Origin: JACKEQ01 sp041389565
GTDB lineage: Bacteria > Myxococcota_A > UBA796 > GCA-2862545
DNA length: 64,000 bases
NCBI GenBank assembly: GCA_041389565.1
Contig: JAWKRP010000002.1
Location: 186,001-250,000, forward strand
Direction of reading: 5' to 3'
The position numbers and the translations under genes are program-made. Under the pieces are notes generated by a model, which was given only the letters and a program-made list of their open reading frames with translations, made no database searches and was not told where the DNA came from. Every line of letters starts with the position of its first letter. The stretch's first letter is position 1. Shown here one piece after another: positions 56,801 to 64,000 of the stretch.

Positions 56801-59377
56801 ATGGAGTGGGTGGTCCTGAAGTACGGCGGCACGTCCGTGGCGACGGCCGAGAAGTGGGGAACCATCGCGCGTCGGGCGGCGGAGCTCTCGTCCGGGAACC
56901 GCGTGTGGATCGTCGCGAGCGCGCTCTCCCAGGTGTCGAACCGGCTCGAGCGCGCCATGGATGCCGCCGTGCACGGCGAGCCCCTCACGGCGCTGGCGTC
57001 GATCGAGGCCGACCACCTGCGGCTCGCCGACGATCTGGGCCTCGACGACGACGACCGCGCGCCGCTGCTCGACCTCCTCGGCGACCTGCGCCAGCTGCTC
57101 GAGGGCATCCGGCTCACGGCCGAGGCCAGCCCTCGCCTGCGGGCGCGGGTGATGAGCTTCGGCGAGCTCGCCAGCACCCGGCTCGGGGTCGCCGCGCTCA
57201 GGCGGGCCGGTGTGAACGCCCGCTGGGTCGATGCGCGCGCGATCCTCAAGTCCACCGGGGCCCGCCAGCACGCCTCCGATGCGTTCCTGCAGGCCGAGAT
57301 CCCCGTCGTGGTCGACCCCTCCATCGGCGAGGCCGCGGCCGGCGACGCCCAGGTCGTGCTCACGCAGGGCTTCATCGGTCGCAACGCCGACGGGCACACC
57401 GTGCTCCTCGGACGGGGAGGGAGCGACACCTCCGCGTCGCTGTTCGGAGCGCTGCTCCAAGCCGAGCGGGTCGAGATCTGGACCGACGTGCACGGCATGT
57501 TCACCGCGAACCCCCGAGAGATCCCGACGGCCCGGCTGGTTCGCGCCCTGGCGTACCGCGAGGCCCAGGAGCTCGCGGCGATGGGCGCGAAGGTCCTGCA
57601 TCCACGATGTCTCGTGCCGGTCGCGAAGGCGCGCATCCCGCTCGAGATCCGGAACACCGAGGCGCCCGACGCCCAGGGCACCCGCGTGGAGGCCGACGCG
57701 GGGGACGATGCGGTGGTCACCGCCGTGGTGCGCCGCTCGGGCGTGACGCTCGTGACCCTGTCGACGCTCGCGATGTGGGGGGCTCCCGGCTTCCTCGCCA
57801 AGGCCTTCGCCTGCTTCGCCGAGCTCGGGATCTCCATCGACCTCGTCGCGACGAGCCAGTCCGCGGTGTCGGTGACGCTCGACCACATTCCCGGTGGCGC
57901 GGACGGCGACTCGTTCCGCGAGCTCGTGGAGCGCCTGAACGAGCTCGGTCGGGTGCGCGTGGTCACCCCGTGCGCGGTCGTGAGCATCGTGGGGCGTCGC
58001 ATCCGCGCCGTGCTGCACGAGCTCGGTGGGGCCTTCCAGGTGTTCCGCGAGCACGAGGTGCACCTCGTCAGCGAGAGCAGTGAAGACCTCAACCTGTCGT
58101 TCGTCGTTTCGGAAGACGATGCGCCGCGGCTCACCAAGCGCCTGCACGACGTTCTGTTCGCGCCCCAGGCGAACGATGCGCGCCTCGGGCCGACCTGGGA
58201 GCAGCTCCATCGCGCCGAGACCCCGGTGCTGCCGGCCTATCCGCGATGGTGGACCGCCGAGGTGCCACGCCTCGAAGCGTCCTGTCCGCCCGGCGAAGCG
58301 CGGTACGTGTACCACCTCGAGACCGTGCGCCAGCGCGGCCAGGCGCTGTTCGACACCCTCACGCACGCGTCCGGCCTGTACTACGCCATCAAGGCCAACC
58401 CGCATCCCGAGATCCTCGAGGTCGTCGCAGCCCTCGGGTTCGGCATGGAGTGCGTGTCGATCGGCGAGGTGAAGCGCGTGCGATCGGTGCTCGGCGCCGA
58501 CCATCCCATCCTGTTCACGCCGAACTTCTGCCCGGTGCGCGAGTACGCCGACGCCCTCGAGGCCGGCGCGGAGGTCACGATCGACGGGCCCGACGTGCTG
58601 GCGCTCGCGCCCGACACCTTCCGCGGCGCGTCCCTCGCGCTGCGCGTCGATCCGGGGGCCGGAGCCGGTCACCACGAGAAGGTCGTCACGGCCGGCGCGC
58701 ACGCGAAGTTCGGGCACCCGGCCAGCGCGCTCGGCGAGGTCGTGGAGGCCGCTGCGGCGCTCGGGGTCCGCCTCACGGGCCTTCACTCGCACGTCGGCAG
58801 CGGGATCCTCGAGCCAGGCGCCTGGATGCGGACCGGCGACGTGCTCTCGGCGCTCGTGCCCCACCTGCCCGACCTCGAATGGATCGACCTCGGCGGGGGG
58901 CTCGGCGTCGTCGAGCGTCCCGGACAGACGCCCCTCGATCTCGCCGCCCTGAACGAGTCGCTCGGACTGGTGCGGGCGAACCTGCCCGCGTCCATCGGGC
59001 TGCGGATGGAGCCGGGTCGCTACCTGGTCAGCGAGGCTGGCGTGCTCGTCGCGCGCGTCACCCAGGTGCGCGAGAAGGGCGCCGTGCGGTTCGTGGGTCT
59101 CGCCACCGGCATGAACTCGCTCATCCGCCCCGCGCTGTACGGCGCGTGGCACGGCATCCACAACCTCACGCGCCTCGCCGAGCCTCCGGTCGGGTACGCC
59201 CACGTGGTGGGTCCGATCTGCGAGACCGGCGACGTGCTCGGGCGCGATCGCCTGCTCCCCGCCACCTTCGCGCACGACCTCGTGCTCGTCGACAATGCGG
59301 GTGCGTACGGCCACGCCATGTCGAGCCGCTACAACGACCGGGATCCCGCGGCCGAGGTCGTGCTCCGTCCCGTGTAG
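56801..59377 (+). CDS. Bifunctional aspartate kinase / diaminopimelate decarboxylase
   Basis: 858 residues, ATG after GGAGGTCCGAG. Residues 1-450 are aspartokinase: LKYGGTSVA at 6-14, LGRGGSDTSA, WTDVHGMFTANPREIPTA, and two ACT-like segments (LVTLSTLAMWGAPGFLAKAF and VVSIVGRRIRAVLHEL). Residues 470-858 are PLP-dependent decarboxylase (LysA): Lys531 in YYAIKANPHPE, GMECVSIGE, HSHVGSGI, EPGRYLV and CETGDVLG. The fusion joins the first and last enzymes of lysine synthesis, as known from Xanthomonas. No lysine riboswitch is apparent upstream. Confidence 0.95.
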   Translation: MEWVVLKYGGTSVATAEKWGTIARRAAELSSGNRVWIVASALSQVSNRLERAMDAAVHGEPLTALASIEADHLRLADDLGLDDDDRAPLLDLLGDLRQLLEGIRLTAEASPRLRARVMSFGELASTRLGVAALRRAGVNARWVDARAILKSTGARQHASDAFLQAEIPVVVDPSIGEAAAGDAQVVLTQGFIGRNADGHTVLLGRGGSDTSASLFGALLQAERVEIWTDVHGMFTANPREIPTARLVRALAYREAQELAAMGAKVLHPRCLVPVAKARIPLEIRNTEAPDAQGTRVEADAGDDAVVTAVVRRSGVTLVTLSTLAMWGAPGFLAKAFACFAELGISIDLVATSQSAVSVTLDHIPGGADGDSFRELVERLNELGRVRVVTPCAVVSIVGRRIRAVLHELGGAFQVFREHEVHLVSESSEDLNLSFVVSEDDAPRLTKRLHDVLFAPQANDARLGPTWEQLHRAETPVLPAYPRWWTAEVPRLEASCPPGEARYVYHLETVRQRGQALFDTLTHASGLYYAIKANPHPEILEVVAALGFGMECVSIGEVKRVRSVLGADHPILFTPNFCPVREYADALEAGAEVTIDGPDVLALAPDTFRGASLALRVDPGAGAGHHEKVVTAGAHAKFGHPASALGEVVEAAAALGVRLTGLHSHVGSGILEPGAWMRTGDVLSALVPHLPDLEWIDLGGGLGVVERPGQTPLDLAALNESLGLVRANLPASIGLRMEPGRYLVSEAGVLVARVTQVREKGAVRFVGLATGMNSLIRPALYGAWHGIHNLTRLAEPPVGYAHVVGPICETGDVLGRDRLLPATFAHDLVLVDNAGAYGHAMSSRYNDRDPAAEVVLRPV

Positions 59378-59386
59378 GCTTCGGCG

Positions 59387-60370
59387 ATGTCCGACGAAGC
59401 GACCCGCCTCGGCGAGTGGATCCTCGGCCCCGTGCTCGGTGCCGGGGAGGAGAGCTCCGTGCACCTGTCGACCCACGTCGACGATCCGCAGCGCAAGGCG
59501 GCGATCAAGGTGCTCGGGCGCCACAGCCGGGAGGCCATCGGGCGGTTCCGGCGCGAGGCCGAGATCCTCGCCGAGCTCGACAATCCGCACATCGTGAAGG
59601 TCCACACGCTCGATCTCGAAGATCGCATGCCGTACCTCGAGATGGAGTACATCCCGGGCCCGTCGCTCAAGCGCCTCCTGCTCGACGGCCCGCCGAAGGT
59701 GTCCGACGCGCTCGCGTGGGCCACGCAGATCGGCGATGCGCTCGTCTACCTGCATGCCCGCGGCGTGCACCACCGCGATCTCTCCACGTCCAACGTCGTG
59801 CTTCACGAAGGGCGGGTGGTGCTCGTCGACTTCGGGCTCGCGAAGCCCACGCACGGCGAGCAGATCACGGCGGTCGGCTCACGCTTCGGGTCCGTCGCGA
59901 CCGCGCCTCCCGAGTGGATCGGCAACAACCCGGTCGAAGGCGCCGTGTGGGACATCTACGCCTTCGGGGTCGTCCTGCACGAGCTGCTCACGGGCACGGA
60001 GGGCTTCCCGTCCGATCCGGAGGAGCCCGACCACGTCGTCGCTGCGAAGATCATGGCACGCAAGCGCGAGCTCGAGTGCCTCGATCCCGGCGAGGGGTTC
60101 CCGGAGCCCCTGCGCGCGCTCGTGCGTCGGCTCACCGCGCGCGATCCACGCGACCGCCCGCGCACGATGGCCGACGTGCGCGAGAAGCTCGGCGCGATCC
60201 GCCCTCCCGACACCGAGCCCACGAGGCCCATGCCTCCGCCACGCACGCTGTCGGAGGGCTACCGCCAGGCCAGCCTGGTGGGGAACGTGGTGACGGGGAT
60301 GCTCGCCGGCGGCGCCATCATCCTGCTGCTCGCAGTGCTCTGGCGCGTGCTGACGGGCATCCTCCGCTGA
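59387..60370 (+). CDS. Membrane-anchored Ser/Thr protein kinase
   Basis: 327 residues. Hanks-type kinase domain (8-270) with VLGAGEESSVHL (a modified Gly loop), AIKVL, HRDLSTSNVVL with catalytic Asp131, DFGLA, and APPEW for APE; WDIYAFGVVLHELL follows. A Pro-rich linker and one C-terminal membrane segment (304-323) place the catalytic domain in the cytoplasm. No extracellular sensor. It begins nine bases after the lysine gene. The PP2C protein in the window may oppose it; that is context only. Confidence 0.9.
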   Translation: MSDEATRLGEWILGPVLGAGEESSVHLSTHVDDPQRKAAIKVLGRHSREAIGRFRREAEILAELDNPHIVKVHTLDLEDRMPYLEMEYIPGPSLKRLLLDGPPKVSDALAWATQIGDALVYLHARGVHHRDLSTSNVVLHEGRVVLVDFGLAKPTHGEQITAVGSRFGSVATAPPEWIGNNPVEGAVWDIYAFGVVLHELLTGTEGFPSDPEEPDHVVAAKIMARKRELECLDPGEGFPEPLRALVRRLTARDPRDRPRTMADVREKLGAIRPPDTEPTRPMPPPRTLSEGYRQASLVGNVVTGMLAGGAIILLLAVLWRVLTGILR

Positions 60371-60380
60371 GTCCCGAGTC

Positions 60381-60755
60381 TCAGTTCGCTTCAGCCGCCT
60401 CGTTCTCGGCGACCTTCTTGCGGACCTCTTCCATGTCGAGCGCCTTGATCTGCGTCACGAGGTCTTCGAGCATGGCCGGCGGGAGCGCGCCCGCCTGGCG
60501 GAACACGAGCACGCCTTCGCGGAACGCCATGATCGTGGGGATGCCCGTGATCTGAAGCTGCCCGGCGAGCTCCTGGTTCGCTTCGGTGTCGATCTTGCCG
60601 AACACCACGTCGCCGTGGCGCTCGGACGCCGCTTCGAAGGTGGGTGCGAACGACCGGCACGGCCCGCACCAGCTGGCCCAGAAGTCGAGGAGCACGATGT
60701 CGTTCTCGTCGATCGTGGTCTGGATGTTGCTGCCGGTGATCTCGGTGGTGGCCAT
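60381..60755 (-). CDS. trxA: Thioredoxin
   Basis: 124 residues. Classical active site WASWCGPCR with Cys30 and Cys33, cis-Pro in GIPTIMAF, and DFWASW. The last 20 residues form an extra charged helix (EEVRKKVAENEAAEAN) beyond the usual 108. No signal peptide. AGGAGG five bases before the ATG. Reduces disulphides in the cytoplasm. Confidence 0.95.
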   Translation of the reverse strand: MATTEITGSNIQTTIDENDIVLLDFWASWCGPCRSFAPTFEAASERHGDVVFGKIDTEANQELAGQLQITGIPTIMAFREGVLVFRQAGALPPAMLEDLVTQIKALDMEEVRKKVAENEAAEAN

Positions 60756-60779
60756 GGGGCCTCCTTGTTGCTGCCGGTG

Positions 60780-60807
60780 AAGCTAGTCACTCTGCGCGCG
60801 GTGACAA
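60780..60807 (-). promoter_or_regulatory. Promoter of thioredoxin
   Basis: On the minus strand TTGTCA (60807-60802) and TAGCTT (60785-60780) are 16 bases apart; TGAC before TAGCTT adds an extended -10. The leader would be about 18 bases. Confidence 0.5.
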
Positions 60808-60847
60808 GCACCCCGACAGGGGCGTGTGGGACGGGGGAACAGGAGGG

Positions 60848-61261
60848 TCAGGGGCGGTCCAGGGCTGCGCGGAGGGCCTCCATCCTGCGCCGGTTCACGC
60901 CGAGATCGCTCCGGCCCACGCGGCTCGCGCTGCGGAAGTGGAGCACGTTCGCGTCGCGGTCGAGCTCGAGCTGCACGTCGTCGCGGAACCGCATCACGAG
61001 GGTCGTGAACACCCACGCCTGGTAGTCGTCGCCCTCGTCGACCAGGCGTGTGCGGGGCATCGCGTCGACCGTCTCGCGGACGCGTGCCAGGAAGGCGTCT
61101 GGATCCCCCGACACCGCGATCGGCTCGATGTGGTGCGGGTCGGACGCGGGGGCTCGTGTGCTCACGCAGTTCGGCGTGGACGGGCAGGGCGCGAGCGTGC
61201 GGGGGAGGGGCGGAGCGTCGCTGCCGCACGCGAGGGAGAGCAGGAGGGACAACAGGGGCAT
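60848..61261 (-). CDS. DUF1499-family lipoprotein
   Basis: 137 residues. Lipoprotein signal MPLLSLLLSLAC, then the family opening CPSTPNCVST followed by HHIEPIAVSG and a conserved RTRLVDEGDDY, FTTLVMRFRDDV, LHFRSASRVGRSDLGVN run. The family is widespread and uncharacterised. A TATAGC -10 element lies seven bases before the ATG, so the message is probably leaderless. Confidence 0.9.
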   Translation of the reverse strand: MPLLSLLLSLACGSDAPPLPRTLAPCPSTPNCVSTRAPASDPHHIEPIAVSGDPDAFLARVRETVDAMPRTRLVDEGDDYQAWVFTTLVMRFRDDVQLELDRDANVLHFRSASRVGRSDLGVNRRRMEALRAALDRP

Positions 61262-61268
61262 GCGCGCA

Positions 61269-61276
61269 GCTATACT
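61269..61276. promoter_or_regulatory. Overlapping divergent -10 elements
   Basis: GCTATACT reads TATACT on the plus strand (61271-61276, for the gene at 61319) and TATAGC on the minus strand (61269-61274, for DUF1499). The two promoters share four bases, so their use should be mutually exclusive at any moment. Confidence 0.5.
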
Positions 61277-61318
61277 GTGCTGGGGACCGTTCTGTTCCCT
61301 CTCTGTCTGTGGTGAATC

Positions 61319-61762
61319 ATGAAGCGTGAGTATGTGGTCGGAGCGGGCGTGCTCCTCGCGGTGGTCGCCGCCCTGCTCTGGTGGTTGTGGCCCGCGTCCA
61401 CCGAGGTCGATCCCGGCCGGTCGGATGGGGTGGCCGACACCCGCAGCAAGTCGCCCGAGCGCAAGGTCACGAAGTTCGTGTCGGCCGAGGAGCGCGCCGA
61501 GGCCGCCATGCTGCCCCTCGAGGAGGATCCGAACATCCCGGTGGTCACGAAGACCTGCAAGTGGATCGTCACCGACGAGCGCCGGAACGTGCCGCAGTGG
61601 GTGATGCTCGACAACCTCCGCGATCGCGGCCAGAAGTTCGTCGAAGACGACATCCGGTGCCTCACGGCCGCGGGAGTCACGCCCGCGATCCTCGACTTCG
61701 CGGAGCGCTACCAGGACCAGAACAAGCTCCAGGGCAAGGTCGGAGCGCCGCGCACGCCGTGA
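61319..61762 (+). CDS. Small single-pass membrane protein
   Basis: 147 residues. Residues 4-24 are a membrane segment ending in WWLWP, followed by a basic linker and a charged region with two Cys (CKWIVTDERRN and IRCLTAAG). C-terminal helix ends KVGAPRTP. No ribosome site is obvious; leader of about 36 bases from the TATACT element. Function unknown. Confidence 0.7.
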   Translation: MKREYVVGAGVLLAVVAALLWWLWPASTEVDPGRSDGVADTRSKSPERKVTKFVSAEERAEAAMLPLEEDPNIPVVTKTCKWIVTDERRNVPQWVMLDNLRDRGQKFVEDDIRCLTAAGVTPAILDFAERYQDQNKLQGKVGAPRTP

Positions 61763-61835
61763 ACACCCCGGTGGGTGCGGGCACCGCGTTAGGCACGGGG
61801 GCCCGCCGCGATGGTGGGGCCCGTCAGGAGTCCGC

Positions 61836-64000
61836 ATGCGCTCGTCCCTGTTCCTCGCTCTCGTCCTCGTCGGCTGCAAGAAGGTCGCGCCGCAGGTCGA
61901 CGCGCTCGAACAGCCGCTCGGGCTCGCTCCGGACGTGCGCCACGGCACCCTGAAGAACGGCGTGCAGTGGTACGTGGCGCCCGGCGAAGGCGATGCCCGT
62001 GTCGCGGTGGTGGTCGGTGCCGGCTGGGTGCACGAGGGCCCGAACGAGGCCGGCGCGGCCTGGGCGGTCGCCGACACCCTCGCAGGCCCCGATCTGCAGG
62101 TCGACGTGGGGCCCGCGGCCACGGTGTGGACGGCGTCGGGTGACGTGGGGGCACGCCTCGAGCAGCTCGGACAGGGCGTGTGCTGCGCGAAGGTCGAGGT
62201 CGATCCCGCCGCGCTGGAGGGCCGCTCCGCCGTCTCCACCCTGGAGGGGCGCCTCCGACGGGCCTCGCGGGCGGGAGAGCTCGCGGGCAGCGCCTGGCTC
62301 GAGCATCCCGTCGAGCCCGACTTCGCGAAGCTGGATGGCGCGGCCGCACAGGGCTTCCACGACCGGTGGTTCACGCCGGGCCGCACCACCGTGATCGTGG
62401 TCGGCGATGCGGGCGTCGAGGTGGAGGACCGCATCGCGGCGGCGTTCGGCCGTCAGCCGACTCCCGAGAGCCCCGCGTCGATGGCGCTCCCGGCCGTCCC
62501 CGACCGTGCAGACCCCGTGTACACGGTGTGGTCGGACGCCGAGGTCGCGAGCCCCGCGGTGCGGGTGCTGTGGAAGGGAGACCGCCCGGCGGGAGACACC
62601 GTGCGCTGGAAGCGCGACCGGCTGCTCGAGGAGGTCGGCCTCACCATCCTCCAGGCCCGGCTCGACGAGCTGGCCGGACTGCCGGAAGCGCCGTTCACCG
62701 CACCCCACGCGGCCGTGCTCGACACCGTGCCGGGGGAGGGGGGCAACGTGCTCGAAGCCACGGGCGATCCCGAGGCGGTGTACGGCGCGCTGCTCGCCGA
62801 AGCCCGGCGCCTGGCGCAGTGGGGCGTGCTCAACAGCGAGATCCGCAGCGCCGAGAAGGTCGTGATCGCCCGCCACGCCGAAGCCGCGGCGCCCACGTCC
62901 GACGATCGTCTCGCGGCCCTCGTGCGCCTGGCGACCGATGGCATCGCCGTGCCCGGCAACGCGCGGGAGGCCGGCCTCGCAGAGCAGTACGTGCCGACGT
63001 TCGCCGTCCAGGAGCTCACCGACTGGGCCGCCGGGTTCTCCCGCGGCGCCCTGGCCGTCCGGGTGGTGACGCCCGAAGGCGCGCCCGCCGTCACGGTCGA
63101 TGCCCTGCACGCGGTCGAAGCGGGTGTGGCGAAGCTCTCGCTCGAGCCCCCGTTCGACCACGGTGCGCTCGCGTCGCTCGTCGAGCCCCCGGCTCCCGGC
63201 GCGATCACCTCCCGGGAGCCCGCGCCCGTCGAAGGGTTCGAGCGGTGGACGCTCGGGAACGGCATGGAGCTGTGGGTGCGCGACATGGCGGGCCCCGTCG
63301 CGTTCCGAGCCGTGCGGAAGGGCGGTCTGTCGGGCTTCCCCGATGCGACGTACCGCACCGCGGCCCTGGCGCCCGCCGCTCGTGCGGCCAGCGGGCTCGG
63401 CGAGCTCGATCCCAAGCAGATCACGCGCTTCCTGGCGGCCCGCGACGTGCAGGTGAACGCGAGCATCGCGTCCGACAGCGCCATGCTCTCGGGGGGCGCG
63501 GCGCCGGAGGATCTCGAGGTCGCGCTGCAGCTTCTGTACCTGCACACGACGGCCGCCCGCTTCACGGACGAGGGGTTCCTCGTGGCGGTCGACCACCTGA
63601 AGCGCGCGCAGGAGAAGCGCATCTCCGATCCGGCCGCCCAGTTCGAGGACGCCTGGATGCACGCGCTGTACCCGAACGACCCGCGGGTGCTGCCGATCAG
63701 CGACGCCGACGTCGAGAAGCTCGACCCCGACGGTGTCTCGGTCGCCTGGGCCGACCTGTTCACCGATCCGTCCGACTTCCAGCTCGTGATCGCGGGGGAT
63801 CTGGGCGACGACTTCGCGTCCCTCGTCGAGACCTGGCTCGCGAGCATCCCGCCCGCGAAGACCGGTGTGGACCGCACCGATCGGAAGGTGCGGCGCGCGA
63901 AGGGCGCGCTGACGGTCGAGGTGGCGCGCGGGCTCGAGGCCCGGTCGCGCACGCGCATCGAGTACGCCGGGCCGCTCCCGTCCGCGGGCCTGGCGGAGCG
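61836..64000 (+). CDS. M16 peptidase-like lipoprotein lacking HxxEH, 3'-truncated
   Basis: 721 residues visible; runs off the window. ATG with CAGGAG five bases upstream. Lipoprotein signal MRSSLFLALVLVGC. The M16 (PqqL-like) plan is clear: RHGTLKNGVQWYVAPGEGD at the start, DRWFTPGRTTVIVVGDAG near 185, and a second half beginning ERWTLGNGMELWVRD near 470. Where active enzymes have HxxEH after the first two strands, this protein reads AGAAWAVADTL, so the zinc site is missing. It may be an inactive partner of another M16 chain outside the window, or a binding protein. Confidence 0.85.
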   Translation, partial: MRSSLFLALVLVGCKKVAPQVDALEQPLGLAPDVRHGTLKNGVQWYVAPGEGDARVAVVVGAGWVHEGPNEAGAAWAVADTLAGPDLQVDVGPAATVWTASGDVGARLEQLGQGVCCAKVEVDPAALEGRSAVSTLEGRLRRASRAGELAGSAWLEHPVEPDFAKLDGAAAQGFHDRWFTPGRTTVIVVGDAGVEVEDRIAAAFGRQPTPESPASMALPAVPDRADPVYTVWSDAEVASPAVRVLWKGDRPAGDTVRWKRDRLLEEVGLTILQARLDELAGLPEAPFTAPHAAVLDTVPGEGGNVLEATGDPEAVYGALLAEARRLAQWGVLNSEIRSAEKVVIARHAEAAAPTSDDRLAALVRLATDGIAVPGNAREAGLAEQYVPTFAVQELTDWAAGFSRGALAVRVVTPEGAPAVTVDALHAVEAGVAKLSLEPPFDHGALASLVEPPAPGAITSREPAPVEGFERWTLGNGMELWVRDMAGPVAFRAVRKGGLSGFPDATYRTAALAPAARAASGLGELDPKQITRFLAARDVQVNASIASDSAMLSGGAAPEDLEVALQLLYLHTTAARFTDEGFLVAVDHLKRAQEKRISDPAAQFEDAWMHALYPNDPRVLPISDADVEKLDPDGVSVAWADLFTDPSDFQLVIAGDLGDDFASLVETWLASIPPAKTGVDRTDRKVRRAKGALTVEVARGLEARSRTRIEYAGPLPSAGLAE

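Noticed and set aside
55679..59854. Very long open frame on the minus strand opposite the fused lysine gene
   Set aside because: It runs antisense to clear aspartokinase/decarboxylase and fumarase coding sequence, is made of His/Arg/Gly-rich low-information protein, and results from the GC-rich third positions of the real genes.

Overview
This window looks like chromosomal DNA from a high-GC Gram-negative bacterium, most likely a member of the Myxococcota. I base that on the strong G/C third-position bias, the many predicted lipoproteins (at least nine proteins with a lipobox), two surface proteins ending in a Cys, membrane-segment, Arg-cluster tail of the MYXO-CTERM kind, a TIGR02996-type protein, Ser/Thr kinase and PP2C genes, and OmpA/YceI envelope proteins. 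Genes are packed tightly. Many same-strand neighbours share ATGA or GTGA stop/start overlaps, and extended -10 promoters of the TGCTA or TGTTA type recur in front of transcription units. I see no insertion sequence, prophage or CRISPR array. This is mostly a core and envelope region with several unusual proteins.

Layout. 1-6.4 kb: two unknown secreted or lipoproteins, a cyclopropane-synthase-like methyltransferase, a TIGR02996-type protein coupled to a metaxin-like GST, and an Ala/Pro-rich protein. 6.6-11.2 kb: a fatty acid hydroxylase behind two operator-like palindromes, then a coupled minus-strand operon of two surface-anchored Ig-like proteins and an exported PEP-synthase-like lipoprotein. 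11.3-16.8 kb: a di-heme lipoprotein and a complete tyrosine/homogentisate pathway operon (fumarylacetoacetase, maleylacetoacetate isomerase, HPPD, HmgA) ending in an OmpA-family gene. 16.9-24.3 kb: secreted proteins, a membrane HhH protein, a eukaryotic-type protein arginine methyltransferase divergent from a class III cyclase-like protein, an ABC-F ATPase, YceI, and an XRE/MmyB regulator.

24.3-35.3 kb: pyruvate kinase and an acyltransferase, a serine hydrolase / metallo-beta-lactamase-fold / LD-carboxypeptidase operon, accD-folC, holB with a small basic protein, a lipoprotein, and an orphan Dam-type methylase preceded by an unusually AT-rich and G-tract leader. 35.6-42.7 kb: a thiolase, SppA, a caspase-fold protein that lacks the catalytic Cys, and a divergent subtilase with a multi-pass membrane C-terminus. 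42.7-47.2 kb: a CoA-transferase, an IF2N-domain fusion protein, a protein with two Sm/Hfq-like domains, an RdgC homologue split into two overlapping genes, and tRNA-Arg(CCG).

47.3-64 kb: a beta-lactamase-fold hydrolase, a vWA lipid-bilayer-anchored protein with a membrane partner, a PP2C phosphatase fused to a transmembrane and periplasmic part, gamma-glutamyltransferase, class I fumarase, a fused aspartokinase/diaminopimelate decarboxylase, a membrane Ser/Thr kinase, thioredoxin, a DUF1499 lipoprotein, and a PqqL-like M16 protein without its zinc motif that runs off the end.

The best candidates for something undescribed are the IF2N and twin-Sm pair (43.9-45.8 kb), the exported PEP-synthase-like lipoprotein operon (7.6-11.2 kb), and the bacterial PRMT.
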